Of a DNA stretch of 64,000 nucleotides, positions 52,336 through 61,692 are shown piece after piece; positions within the stretch are counted from its first letter, which is position 1; each line of letters begins with the position of its first letter. The position numbers and the translations under genes were made by a program. The notes under the pieces are model-generated. The model was not told where the DNA came from. It made no database searches and was given only the letters and a program-made list of their open reading frames with translations. Source of the DNA: an uncultured Poribacteria bacterium (lineage in GTDB: Bacteria; Poribacteria; WGA-4E; WGA-3G). Location of the stretch: positions 4,752,217 to 4,816,216 of the forward strand of contig OX639992.1 of assembly GCA_951828515.1 (NCBI GenBank), in the 5' to 3' direction.

Positions 52336-53205
52336 TTAGCGAACTTGCTTGATTGAGCCCCAAGTTGTCGCCAACTTGTTCTTGGCTTCAACAGCAAACT
52401 CCCCTTCTTCCGCCAGCCAGTTGTTGATGAACTCAGCAACGCCGATACCACGGATATCCGTCTTTTCGGGCCATTCAGGTTTCGCAGCCTGCCACATAGC
52501 AGCAATCATACCTACCCCGTCTTTTCCGGGTTTCTTACTAATAGCGACCGCGGGATCGGCATTATTCTTGTCTGATTCTGCGAAAATTACGAGATCCCAA
52601 TCTGAGCCTTTAAACTGCTCTACGTGCCACGGACGATCAGAATTGAAGTTGTCTATTGACGGCATTACCTCTTTGCCGAGATCGGTTGGATTCATGGCAC
52701 CGTTTCGTGCCCCGAAACTGAGTCCAGGAATGTCAAAAACATTAGCAGCTCCTTGAGCACCATTGTTTGGACTTCGGACACCACCTTCATAACTCATATA
52801 GAAGATCCAATCCGCGACGTTTATAACAATGTTGCCCGCTTCAACGAAGTTCTCAACATTGGAACCATCCGGATCTTTGTTCGGGAACTCATAAAGTCCG
52901 CTCGGACAGGTTCCACAAGCGAGGATAATAACATCCTGCTGACCGTTGTCGGTATGTTCAATAGTCCACTTAGCGAGTGGAGAATCATCGCCAACTTCAT
53001 CACCATCGCCGAAATCTTCAATGGTATTAAATAGGGATTTGACCCCTGGGTCATCTTTAATGGCTGCGACGTTTTCTCGAACGGCTTTATCAGAAATCCA
53101 GCCGGGATTGGTAGGTCCTGAATAGAAAGCCAAATCATTGGCTGAAACTACAGCCACAAAGCTGAAAAGAATCAATAGGGTTATACCCAAATAGACTTTT
53201 CTCAT
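52336..53205 (-). CDS. Secreted protein of unknown function, paralogue A
   Basis: A 289-residue exported protein; AAAGGAGGT 10 nt before ATG 53205 sets the start. Signal peptide (VYLGITLLILFSFVAVVSA), then DLAFYSGPTNPGWIS, FGDGDEVGDDSPL, a domain with NGQQDVIILACGTCPSG and VINVADWIFYMSYEGGVRS. It ends KLATTWGSIKQVR. Clearly homologous along its length to the next gene. The pattern hints at a flavodoxin/amidotransferase-like alpha/beta fold, unproven. The short C-terminal TTW-x-x-x-K motif recurs in three other proteins nearby. Confidence 0.75.
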   Translation of the reverse strand: MRKVYLGITLLILFSFVAVVSANDLAFYSGPTNPGWISDKAVRENVAAIKDDPGVKSLFNTIEDFGDGDEVGDDSPLAKWTIEHTDNGQQDVIILACGTCPSGLYEFPNKDPDGSNVENFVEAGNIVINVADWIFYMSYEGGVRSPNNGAQGAANVFDIPGLSFGARNGAMNPTDLGKEVMPSIDNFNSDRPWHVEQFKGSDWDLVIFAESDKNNADPAVAISKKPGKDGVGMIAAMWQAAKPEWPEKTDIRGIGVAEFINNWLAEEGEFAVEAKNKLATTWGSIKQVR

Positions 53206-53312
53206 GATGTACAATACCTCCTTTTGGGGTACCATCAGTGTGTTAGTTGTTTTTGGAATGGCACATTAAGGTACCATTCCAGCTATTGTTAGAAACATTG
53301 TCAGAAAGACAA

Positions 53313-54185
53313 TTAACGATCGGATTTGATTTTACCCCAGACCGTCGCTATTTTGTCTTGGGCTTCGACTGGGGTTGCAATACTTCCGTTTTCCATGAGC
53401 CAGTTGGCGATAAATTCAATAACACCGCTTGCCCGTGGGTCGTCACCCTCCCAGTCGGGTTGTGCTTTTTGCCACATAGCCGCGATGATTCCGCCATAAA
53501 CATTGTTAACAGCAACTGCTGGATCCGCGGAATTTGGGTCATCGTTTGAAACAGCAAAGGCAGTTACTTCCCAATCTGTGCCATCAAGCTGTTCAAGATG
53601 CCACGGTCTATCGGACTGAAATTCCACCAGCGATGGGAGATATTTTTCACCCATATCAGTGGGGACCTGCGGTCCACCCCTGTTTCCGAAACTCAGCCCA
53701 GGAATGTCAAAGACATTTGCGGCACCATCGGCACCGTTATTCGCGCTGCGAGTTCCACCTTCATAACTCATGTACAAGATCCAGTCCGCGACATTGATAA
53801 AGACGTTCCCATCCTCAACAAAATCTTCGATATTGGAGCCATCGGGGTCTGCGTTAGGGAATTGATAGACTGCGCTCGGCGCGGTCCCGGACGCAGCAAT
53901 AAAGACATCCTGTTGTCCGTTCCCGGTGTGCGCCTGCATCCATTCACCCAATGGTGAATCGTAGCCTACCTCGTCACCATCTCCGTAGTTTTCAATACTC
54001 TCAAAAATGGATTGCATCAGATCGTCATTTACAATCGCCTCAGCATTCGCGATGGCAGCGTCTTGTGAAATCCAACCCGGATTTGTGGGACCCGAATAGA
54101 TTGCCAAATCTGCCGCTGGCACACTTGTCAAAGCAAAGACCAAAAGCGATAAACTGAGAACCGAAATCTGGAAAAGTTGTTTCAC
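53313..54185 (-). CDS. Secreted protein of unknown function, paralogue B
   Basis: A 290-residue exported protein, the tandem paralogue of the gene at 52336: DLAIYSGPTNPGWIS, YGDGDEVGYDSPLGEW, NGQQDVFIAASGTAPS, NVADWILYMSYEGGTRS and VFDIPGLSFG match nearly word for word. Starts with GTG, with AAGGAG 10 nt upstream. The C-terminal tail IATVWGKIKSDR again carries the (T/V)W-x-x-(I/L)K motif. Function unknown. The first gene of this pair is preceded by a promoter at 54301-54329. Confidence 0.75.
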   Translation of the reverse strand: MKQLFQISVLSLSLLVFALTSVPAADLAIYSGPTNPGWISQDAAIANAEAIVNDDLMQSIFESIENYGDGDEVGYDSPLGEWMQAHTGNGQQDVFIAASGTAPSAVYQFPNADPDGSNIEDFVEDGNVFINVADWILYMSYEGGTRSANNGADGAANVFDIPGLSFGNRGGPQVPTDMGEKYLPSLVEFQSDRPWHLEQLDGTDWEVTAFAVSNDDPNSADPAVAVNNVYGGIIAAMWQKAQPDWEGDDPRASGVIEFIANWLMENGSIATPVEAQDKIATVWGKIKSDR

Positions 54186-54215
54186 GTTTATCTATCTCCT
54201 TTTTAGGTTAATTAA

Positions 54216-54234
54216 AACAGCAGTGTCTGCTGTT
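54216..54234 (-). other. 8-bp hairpin in the leader of paralogue B
   Basis: AACAGCAG/CTGCTGTT with a 3-nt loop, 31 nt upstream of the GTG on the minus strand, followed by TTTTAATTAA. It could be a weak attenuator or an mRNA stabiliser. Confidence 0.35.
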
Positions 54235-54300
54235 AAAAAATTTGCAGATATTCACCTGAAACGACGATGAACACGTTTGTTTGTACACTTTCTGTGCTAT

Positions 54301-54329
54301 AGTATACACTAAAATATAAATCGAGGCAA
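54301..54329 (-). promoter_or_regulatory. Promoter of the paralogue B-A pair
   Basis: Minus strand TTGCCT (54329-54324), 17 bp, TATACT (54306-54301). Confidence 0.6.
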
Positions 54330-54410
54330 ATCTTTTTCTCGTTGCCAAGATTTAGAGTTACCTCTGCTAAACCTGAAGTCATAGACACGCTTTGTCTAAA
54401 TCTGGAACGA

Positions 54411-55142
54411 CTACTTTTTGAGTTCCGCCCATGTTACAGCAAGTTTACCGTTGGGCTCAACCGCGAGACTAACTTCGTTCGGTTTGTCGTAAAGGTAAAG
54501 GTTGTCAATATAGTAGTGTTGAAGTTGATTGGTGTGGAAACCCAGAACCCCCTTCGGATGTAGATTCTTAACGTCTGTCCATTCCGATACCTTTTGAAAC
54601 ACCAACTCCCCCTGTTTTTTCACATGGAGTTGAAACGTGTTGGCATCTCCAAGCAACGCCAGGGTATACCATTCCTTTGTCAGGATAGGGAAGGGAAATT
54701 CGGCTCTGAAATCGCGATACTCATTCCATGTGCCGCGATCGTTTCCCTCCCGCTTATACCAGCGCGCGGAATTCGGGCGACCGAATCCATTCGCGGGGGT
54801 GATAATTAATTGATAGAAGTGATAATCTATGTTGGCGCGAAAGAGGAGTTCCATTTTGCTCGGAAAATCATCATCATCGAACAGGTAGAAATCGAGGCGA
54901 AGCCCAAAATCCTCAAAGTCGATGAGTCCGTACCCAAAATCTACCTCACCGTTTCCATCACCAGCAAGACGGTGGATCTCCAATTTACCACCTTTCACCT
55001 TCCAAGATTCATCTTGCCCTTTCCAGTATTTATTTTTCAGTTTACCTTCAAAGTCATCTGCTACAAGAAGCTCCGCATGACTCATCTGGTATAAGAACAG
55101 CACCGAAATTAGCAAAGCAACGAGAATAGCAATTTTTCGCAT
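54411..55142 (-). CDS. Secreted jelly-roll (DUF1080/LamG-like) protein
   Basis: A 243-residue exported protein: signal peptide (KIAILVALLISVLFLYQMSHA), then a beta-sandwich with the DUF1080/3-keto-disaccharide-hydrolase-like lectin pattern (LVADDFEGKLKNKYWKGQDESWKV; ELLFRANIDYHFYQLIITP; KEWYTLALLGDANTFQLHVK; PKGVLGFHTN). DUF1080 proteins bind or cleave sugars; the active residues are not clear here. Ends KLAVTWAELKK. Ribosome site GAGGGG before the ATG. Stop to the next gene on the strand (paralogue B) is 225 bp. Confidence 0.72.
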   Translation of the reverse strand: MRKIAILVALLISVLFLYQMSHAELLVADDFEGKLKNKYWKGQDESWKVKGGKLEIHRLAGDGNGEVDFGYGLIDFEDFGLRLDFYLFDDDDFPSKMELLFRANIDYHFYQLIITPANGFGRPNSARWYKREGNDRGTWNEYRDFRAEFPFPILTKEWYTLALLGDANTFQLHVKKQGELVFQKVSEWTDVKNLHPKGVLGFHTNQLQHYYIDNLYLYDKPNEVSLAVEPNGKLAVTWAELKK

Positions 55143-55303
55143 CGCAGTCCCCTCTCTGTAGATAAAATTTTTACTTTCATTGTTCCTAATAATATATTAA
55201 TATGATATACTGCAATCTGTCAAGGTTTTATTGCTAAAAAAAATTAGGAATTTGTACTGCCATCGGAAATTTGATTCTGGTTTGAACCTTGGAGAAATTT
55301 ACT

Positions 55304-55438
55304 ATGAAACGTTCACACATTTTTTGTGTTCTCAGCTTGATGCTGTTCTACGTGGACATTTACCCGATTTTGGCACAAGCACCTAATCTATTAGCAACCA
55401 CGTGGAGCAGAATGAAAAAAATTACGTCGCCGGAATGA
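55304..55438 (+). CDS. 44-residue mini-protein: signal peptide plus C-terminal TTW motif
   Basis: GGAG sits 9 nt before ATG 55304. The product is a signal peptide (MKRSHIFCVLSLMLFYVDIY, then PILAQA) followed at once by NLLATTWSRMKKITSPE, the same (L)ATTW-x-x-x-K ending as the neighbouring secreted proteins. No mature body is left between the two parts. It is either a deletion relic of a longer secreted protein or a genuine short exported peptide. The rest of the 55143-55536 gap shows nothing further. Confidence 0.6.
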   Translation: MKRSHIFCVLSLMLFYVDIYPILAQAPNLLATTWSRMKKITSPE

Positions 55439-55536
55439 TTTTCCGTTGAGGATGAAAATCCAAAGTGAGTTGGGTGATATCTACTTTACCTCAATATTCA
55501 AAACGCTCCTGTTTTGCCTCGCGATCTCTGCAAGAC

Positions 55537-58503
55537 CTACTTCTTTGGCGTCTCCGATTCCGGTTGGGTGCTCCCATTATTCTGCCAATTGTCGGCTTTC
55601 TCCTTGAGTTTTTCGAGGTCCTCAGGGTTCTTGATGTCTACAATGTGCGGCGTAATAATAATAACAATCTCAGCATCTTCAACAGCGTTTTCAGTGTTTT
55701 TGAAGAGCCTACCGATAAACGGAATGTCGCCCAAAATCGGAAGTTTGGTCTCCACCTGTTTCTGTTTCTTACGGATGATACCACCGACGACAATCTGTTG
55801 ACCGTCCTCGACATCGATATAAACACTGATAGAGTTGTCATCGGTAATGGGGGCGTTGAAATCAGTAAACTCGATGAAATTGCTGGCACTGATATTCTCA
55901 ATATCTAACCCAATCGTCCGCTTTCCGTCCTCACCTACTTGTGATTTGGCGATATAAGGCGTGAGTGAGATATTGATACCTACAGGCGGATCAATGAAAT
56001 CGTAGTTGAAAAGGGGTTGTGAGACGGCTTCACCTAAGATACTGGTCGTATCAACACTCTGGAGATACGGTATACGGCGACCACTACTCCACGTGGCATT
56101 CCAACTATCACGGGTTAAAAGCGATGGCGTCGAAAGGGTCTGCACCTTGTTCTCGCGCATAAGCGTGTGCAGGAGTGCCATATATTCCTTGGTTGCCAAA
56201 CCGAGGTTAAAACCTGAGATTTCCTGTTCAAGACCGAGTTGTGAGTCGAGTTCCCCAATCAGCGGGTTTCCGGGTCTTGGAGAGACACCAAAGATCTTGT
56301 TCTCCTTAGCGGTCAGCTCAATGCCGAGTTTGGTCGTCTCATCGAGTGTGACTTCGAGAATTTGGATATCGATCCAGACCTGACCGCGGACGAAGTCTAA
56401 CTTCCTAATGAGTGCTTTGACTTGCGCGAGATATCGTTGCTGCGTCGTGATAATCAGCGAATTGGTATCGGCATCAGCAAAGACGGTGACTTTTCCACGT
56501 AAGGAGTTGATGTCTTGCTGTTCCTGTCTACCCCCCGAAGCAAAGAAACGGCTGAAGCTAAAACCACCGCTACCTTCCTCACCCTCCCAGACCTGTTCAA
56601 GTACCTGCTGGAGATGATCGGCATTCCCATATTCGAGACGAACTGCTTCAGTAATCTCCCTTTGTCCTTCCGGCGTAGGAACATCCATGGAATTAATAAA
56701 TTCCGTGATGAGGTCGAAGTTGCGTTGTGTTGCGGTTGAGACGATGATAGCATTAAGTGTTGGGTAAGCCTCAGCAGTGACATTGCCAGCGAGTGAACCT
56801 TGGGTTTGATTACGGTTGCGTTCAGCAAGGAAAAAGAAAAAATTTCCGGTGTTTTGGGAGCTACCTTGATAGACGTTATTGATGACAGCAGCGACGTTGG
56901 TGGCATCCGCGAACCTGAGTTTATACATACGAGTACCCCACTCCTGGTCCGGCATGTTGACATCAAGCCTTTTGATGAGTGCGTCAATGGTTTCAAAGTT
57001 TTGCGCACTCGTGGAGATGAGGATGGCGTTGAGGCGTAAGTCAGCAACGAGATGCACTTCACCTTGGACTCCGAAGCCAGTAGTGCTTTCTGTCGGTTCC
57101 CGGTCCCTGCGTCGCCACCACGGCATATCTCTGTCTGCTCCTGTACTCCCGCCTTCAAAGAGGTCTTGCAGATTCGGCGTAAGCGTTTCAGCATCGGCGT
57201 ACTTAAGAAAATAGAGTCTAATTTCTTCCTGTGTTTGCTCTTGGTCAAGTTCATTGATGACCTTCTCAATAATAGAGAAGTTGCGTGGATCCGAGGAAAC
57301 GACAACGACGTTGATTCGGTCGTTATGCGAAACATTGACAGTACCGACAATGCCTTGGGCCGTATCAATACCCTGTTCGCGTTGATAGTTTCTCAATTTC
57401 GCACGATCCCAAGCGTCCATTCTGCGTCGATTGTCCGGAGCATCGCCGGTCAGTACCTCTTGGAGAGTTTGTGCGACATCTTCAGCGGTTGCGTATTTAA
57501 GTCGAAACGTGCGTATCTCGGTTTTGACGTTGGGGGCAATGTCGAGTTCCTTGATAATTTCTTGGAGAAAAACAAGGTTTGCCTCAGACGCTTTGAGCAC
57601 GAGGGAATTTGAGTTAACATCGGCGATAATTTTGATTCTGCCTTGAAGCACTTCATAGCCGGTGCCATCGGCTTTCATCTGCTCTGCTGCGGCTTTTGCT
57701 TGTTCCGCATCACCACCGAGTCGACCGCGTTGTCCTTTACGTTCTTCATCGCCTTCGCCCTCCTCTTGAAAAACGTTTGTGAGCGTCTGTGCCATCGGTT
57801 GGGCTTCAGCGTAAGTGAGAGGCACAATGAGAATCTTTAAAGGGAAGCGTTCACCTTCATCTGCAATCTGGAGAATAGAAACAATGCGGCGTATATTAGA
57901 AGCAACATCGGTGATGACGAGAGCGTTTGTAGCGGAATCTGCGAAAATATTTGCCTGTTTATTGAGAAGCGGCTTGAGTCGGTCAACCTGCTCGGCAGCG
58001 ACCACGGTATCTAATTGGATAATATATGTTTGGATTTCATCAGTCATGTCAACCCGTTCGGGGTTAGGTGGGATGCTTTTAACAATGCCTTTCGTTGCTA
58101 CCGCGCGTGCGAAGGTGGTGACTAAGAGTGTGTTATCTGTTTGAATGAGCGTGAGGTCATATTGGGTGAGGACGGTTTTTATTTTCTCGATGACTTCTTC
58201 AATGGTCACATTATTGAGGTTAATAAGCGAGAATTTTTTATCTTTAATGTCTTCTTCACTGGCAATGATAGTGAGGTCCGCCTCCCGTGAGAGCCATTCA
58301 AAGAGCCCCTTTAGCTCCTGGCTTGTAAAATTAAAATCGAAGCGGATTGCGCGCCCTTGTTCGTCCGTCTCGGCGACACGCATTGTAGGTTGTTGTTCTT
58401 GTGCGTAAAGCTCAGCAAGCCCAAAAATGAGCAGCCCCAAACAAAGTATTGTCCCCCAAGCCTTTATAGGCTTGCGTAGAAACGAAAATTTTCTTCCTTG
58501 CAT
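55537..58503 (-). CDS. gspD: Type II secretion secretin with expanded N-region
   Basis: A 988-residue outer-membrane secretin (GspD usually about 650-700). AAGGA 9 nt before ATG 58503 sets the start. Signal peptide (about 15-35), N0 domain (about 45-130), then six N1-type modules rather than three, each ending in a pattern such as (V/F)ADxxxNSLVI...VxxLIRKLD. The secretin core has VWIDIQILEVTLDE, TLSTPSLLTRD, PPVGINISLTPYI and the C-terminal VVGGIIRKKQ...LPILGDIPFIGRLF. Asn/Gln-rich inserts separate modules. Last gene of the pseudopilus cluster. Confidence 0.95.
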   Translation of the reverse strand: MQGRKFSFLRKPIKAWGTILCLGLLIFGLAELYAQEQQPTMRVAETDEQGRAIRFDFNFTSQELKGLFEWLSREADLTIIASEEDIKDKKFSLINLNNVTIEEVIEKIKTVLTQYDLTLIQTDNTLLVTTFARAVATKGIVKSIPPNPERVDMTDEIQTYIIQLDTVVAAEQVDRLKPLLNKQANIFADSATNALVITDVASNIRRIVSILQIADEGERFPLKILIVPLTYAEAQPMAQTLTNVFQEEGEGDEERKGQRGRLGGDAEQAKAAAEQMKADGTGYEVLQGRIKIIADVNSNSLVLKASEANLVFLQEIIKELDIAPNVKTEIRTFRLKYATAEDVAQTLQEVLTGDAPDNRRRMDAWDRAKLRNYQREQGIDTAQGIVGTVNVSHNDRINVVVVSSDPRNFSIIEKVINELDQEQTQEEIRLYFLKYADAETLTPNLQDLFEGGSTGADRDMPWWRRRDREPTESTTGFGVQGEVHLVADLRLNAILISTSAQNFETIDALIKRLDVNMPDQEWGTRMYKLRFADATNVAAVINNVYQGSSQNTGNFFFFLAERNRNQTQGSLAGNVTAEAYPTLNAIIVSTATQRNFDLITEFINSMDVPTPEGQREITEAVRLEYGNADHLQQVLEQVWEGEEGSGGFSFSRFFASGGRQEQQDINSLRGKVTVFADADTNSLIITTQQRYLAQVKALIRKLDFVRGQVWIDIQILEVTLDETTKLGIELTAKENKIFGVSPRPGNPLIGELDSQLGLEQEISGFNLGLATKEYMALLHTLMRENKVQTLSTPSLLTRDSWNATWSSGRRIPYLQSVDTTSILGEAVSQPLFNYDFIDPPVGINISLTPYIAKSQVGEDGKRTIGLDIENISASNFIEFTDFNAPITDDNSISVYIDVEDGQQIVVGGIIRKKQKQVETKLPILGDIPFIGRLFKNTENAVEDAEIVIIITPHIVDIKNPEDLEKLKEKADNWQNNGSTQPESETPKK

Positions 58504-58521
58504 AACATCCAATCCTTTTAT

Positions 58522-58619
58522 AGTTGTCTGTTGTCAGTTACAAGCGTCAGGAATCGGGGTGTTTTTGCTGGGGCGTTTCTTCCCTCCTACACTGACGACC
58601 GAAGACCGACAACCGATAA
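58522..58619. repeat. Hairpin repeat, TGATAAC/CAGTC family, gspD-gspM gap
   Basis: Begins GTTGTCTGTTGTCAGTTACAAG and ends GACCGACAACCGATAAC; the ends are partly complementary. Same family as 29241 and 61693. Confidence 0.6.
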
Positions 58620-58622
58620 CCA

Positions 58623-59885
58623 TTAAAATATTCGAGCGATGAGAAGCATGTCCACATTCAAATTTGCGCTACCTTCAGAATTCCGACCGCGTGCTCCTGG
58701 ACGCGCGCTTGTTTGCTTATCGGCGGAAATCCGTAAATCGCGCACCGTGAGCCATTTGGCACCAGTTTCGATGAGATGGTTCAAGTTGACGAGTTTCTCA
58801 AGATCTGTTTTGAATTTCATTTCAACTGTGTAGTGTTCCGTTTGATACGTCAGCGGTGCCAGCGCAAGTTGCTCTAAGAGTGTCGCGCGCTGCTGCTGAA
58901 TCTCCTCAATGTATTTAACAAGCGCATATTGAAACTCACCGATACCTGCGGAATCCTCCGATTGCGCGAGAATTTCTAAAAGGACACTATCTCTTTGCAA
59001 TTGGATTTCAACGGTCGCGGGCTTGCCACCGATACCAAGGATGCCGGGTGTAGCGGCGGTTTGGGTTCTGTGAAGCTGCGTTTCAAAGAAATCCTGCCTC
59101 GAATCTGTCGCGCCCCGAAGTTGCTGTGTTAACATGCTTTTGATAAACGTTGCAAGTTTGACTCGAACCGGGACCGGTATTACCTCTGGAAGCGAGGAGA
59201 ATGTCCACCGTGCTGCGGCGTCTATTGAATGCGTCGGTTTTGCTTTATCTGTAAGTTCAGGTGCCTTTGTTGCTGATTCCGTTCCATAGACTAAACCGTC
59301 TGTTTCACTCGCTTCCTCATCTATGTCGGATTCCGTTCCTGATAGCCAGGCATCCATTAACATATTGAAGGTGTCTTCTTCTGCCTGTTGCTCAACTACC
59401 TCAGTAAGTTCCATTTCCTCCGTCTCTATATGCTTAAGATAGAGATAGAGAATAAGGTTCCCGCGATTCTGCACCGTCAGTTTATGCGTTTGCTTAGTGG
59501 TAGCAGGCTTCGTGAGGAGCTGATAGTTCTGTTGAATGCCAGCGCGTCTAACGAGCGCATCAATACGAGATCTAATAACGGTTTCCGGCAATTCAGTATC
59601 AAAAAGGGGCTTGGCAACTTGCGAATTCGTAGGTCCCTGTTGGCTCCCAGCGAGGGTCAACCCAGTCTCTTTGTATATCTCAGATTCAATCGGCTTAAGC
59701 ACTTCTGCAACATGCACCAAATTTTGAGTCCGTAACAACTGTTCTCGTTTCGCTTGAGTGTCCTGATTCACAAACAAGCGATAGAGGGCAGGACCTCCCT
59801 GCATGGCGAGTAAGATTAAAAGCACCCCACCCAATATACCAAGCAAGATTCGGCTTCGCGGTGTTAATTGGAGATCCAGGTCCAT
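58623..59885 (-). CDS. GspM/PilO-like type II secretion component
   Basis: A 420-residue bitopic protein: cytoplasmic Arg/Pro stub (PRSRIL), one membrane helix (about 14-36), then a helical periplasmic region and beta-rich segments (RGNLILYLYLKHIETEEMELTEV, VEIQLQRDSVLLEILAQ) like the PilO/GspM ferredoxin-like domain. Long acidic linkers make it larger than GspM (about 160). It should bridge the GspL/PilM-like protein and the secretin assembly. AAGGA 7 nt before the ATG. Neighbours gspD, the actin-like gene and gspK fix the assignment. Confidence 0.7.
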   Translation of the reverse strand: MDLDLQLTPRSRILLGILGGVLLILLAMQGGPALYRLFVNQDTQAKREQLLRTQNLVHVAEVLKPIESEIYKETGLTLAGSQQGPTNSQVAKPLFDTELPETVIRSRIDALVRRAGIQQNYQLLTKPATTKQTHKLTVQNRGNLILYLYLKHIETEEMELTEVVEQQAEEDTFNMLMDAWLSGTESDIDEEASETDGLVYGTESATKAPELTDKAKPTHSIDAAARWTFSSLPEVIPVPVRVKLATFIKSMLTQQLRGATDSRQDFFETQLHRTQTAATPGILGIGGKPATVEIQLQRDSVLLEILAQSEDSAGIGEFQYALVKYIEEIQQQRATLLEQLALAPLTYQTEHYTVEMKFKTDLEKLVNLNHLIETGAKWLTVRDLRISADKQTSARPGARGRNSEGSANLNVDMLLIARIF

Positions 59886-59926
59886 AGATTAATCCTTTAG
59901 AAACGTATAACTATCATCAGGTTCGT

Positions 59927-61687
59927 TTATTTTGTTTTTTCGTTCATTTCGTTTTCAAAGGTTTCCAGCATAGGAGATGTAACAGAAGGTTCCATATTTG
60001 CTACTTCGTCGATTTGTGGTTCGGGCATAGGATAGCGTTTCTTGGCAAATGCCTTCACAGCGGATGCTGTTAGATTACACCGGACCTGCACTTGGAAAAT
60101 CTGTTTTCTATCTTGAGCAATTGTTGTGACCTCACCCGGACGGACATTGGTAAATACGCCAGAACGGTCAAGTGCACGTAAGAGCGTATTAATGGCATTA
60201 TGAGAAGCACTTTCCAAATTAAATGTAATCCGCGTTGTTGTTGGTTCATGAAGGTTGGTAATATTGAAATTAGTCCATGCCACCTGCGTCCTATCCCTAA
60301 ATATCTCGCTAAGAGCATGCAAAATATCAAGCGGCGAAATGCGATGCACTAACATATCCGTGAGTGCTAACTCTTTCCCAAGTTGTACTTTCGCAGAAGT
60401 CATCGGTTGCGCGTAATACCTGAGTTGCGCTTCTACTGCTTCGCTTCTATACTTTTGTGTGCGTTGAAGCATGTAACCCCCAAAGAAAATACCACCTATT
60501 ATCAAAATTCCTAACCCAGCGGCGGCAAAAAGTTGACGCTGGCGTGTCGTTTGCGTGAGGGTCTCAACTGCCTCCTTCGGCAACAAAGAGACCGGGGCTG
60601 TCGACTTCAACGCATTGAGTCCTACGCCTAACGGGACAGCAAGGGTATCGCCCCACTCATCAAGCGTAGCTTCTACCTCTGGACGCATAGGACGGATGTC
60701 AATATCGGCATGCTGTTGGGCAGCATGAAGCGGATTCCACAGTTGTGTCGAAATGTTGAGTTCTGCTTCACAAGTAGACGCAAGGTCGGAGACACGCGCA
60801 CCCCCACCACACAACCAGAGTTCAGTTTCTGTCTCTCGTTGGGTGAGATCCTGATATCCGTCAGTCTTCACTTCCCCTTCATAATGCGTAGCGGCAGCAA
60901 TAGAACGCTGGAGTTCACTGATAAACTGGGTCGTCCAAGTATATGCAGGAGTTTCACGTGCCGAGATGTGCTGTTTTTCCTCCGATGCTGTTTCAATATC
61001 TATATTCAAGGTACGACTCAGATGTTCTGAGAGGTGATTACCACCGAGACGGAAACTTCGTGAAAACCGGAGTTTCCCGTCCTTCATGAAACAGAAGTCT
61101 GTTTGTTCGGCACCAATGTCAACAATGAATGTAGGCTGTGTGCATCCGCTGTTTGAAGCGATCTCCGCTATACCTATCATTGAAGGCGTAACCGTCGATA
61201 CGGAAACCCCAATCTGTTCAAGGAGGTCCAAATAGTTTGTAACTGTCGTTCGCCGTGTGGATATCAACTCTACAGAAGACGCTTCCGCCGTCCGTTGTAC
61301 GTCGTGATACGTAAAGATAGCCTCTTCAACTCGAAAAGGGAGTTCGGCTTCCGCAGTAATTGCGACGATACTCGCGAGTTGTTCATCCGTTGCCGCTGGC
61401 AAATTGGGTAATCGTTTCGTATTCACCAAGGAACGTGGAAGGGCAAGCGCAATTTCTGTCTTATTTCGGTTAAACAACGGACGGAGACCGCCTTGTACAG
61501 GTAGATCCCCTAAGGAGTCCCAGAGGCGTTTCACCGATTCAGCCACCTGCAGCCGGTCATCTTTGTCTCGATACGCCACGACGCTGGCATTGGTAAGATG
61601 CACGGTTGAAGAAAAAGACTGTTCAAGTTGAACGATTTTCGCTGTGTTTGTGCCGATTTCTATCGCCACGACTCGATTTTTTGCCAT
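59927..61687 (-). CDS. PilM/GspL-like actin-fold assembly protein fused to PilN-like tail
   Basis: A 586-residue protein. Residues 1-380 have the actin-like ATPase fold of PilM/GspL cytoplasmic domain: VVAIEIGTNTAKIVQLE, IALALPRSLVNTKR, FIVDIGAEQTDFCFMKDGKL, LWLCGGGARVSDLA. A membrane helix (about 405-425, LFAAAGLGILIIGGIFFGGYML) precedes a periplasmic ferredoxin-like PilN/GspL part (about 430-540). So PilM and PilN roles are combined as in GspL. The ATG at 61687 is preferred; the frame extends 7 codons into a hairpin repeat, and no strong ribosome site is seen. Confidence 0.82.
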   Translation of the reverse strand: MAKNRVVAIEIGTNTAKIVQLEQSFSSTVHLTNASVVAYRDKDDRLQVAESVKRLWDSLGDLPVQGGLRPLFNRNKTEIALALPRSLVNTKRLPNLPAATDEQLASIVAITAEAELPFRVEEAIFTYHDVQRTAEASSVELISTRRTTVTNYLDLLEQIGVSVSTVTPSMIGIAEIASNSGCTQPTFIVDIGAEQTDFCFMKDGKLRFSRSFRLGGNHLSEHLSRTLNIDIETASEEKQHISARETPAYTWTTQFISELQRSIAAATHYEGEVKTDGYQDLTQRETETELWLCGGGARVSDLASTCEAELNISTQLWNPLHAAQQHADIDIRPMRPEVEATLDEWGDTLAVPLGVGLNALKSTAPVSLLPKEAVETLTQTTRQRQLFAAAGLGILIIGGIFFGGYMLQRTQKYRSEAVEAQLRYYAQPMTSAKVQLGKELALTDMLVHRISPLDILHALSEIFRDRTQVAWTNFNITNLHEPTTTRITFNLESASHNAINTLLRALDRSGVFTNVRPGEVTTIAQDRKQIFQVQVRCNLTASAVKAFAKKRYPMPEPQIDEVANMEPSVTSPMLETFENEMNEKTK

Positions 61688-61692
61688 TTTTT

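Noticed and set aside
56454-57368. 304-codon minus-strand frame inside gspD
   Set aside because: It is a second frame of the gspD coding strand; the gspD frame has full domain homology and the alternative has none.
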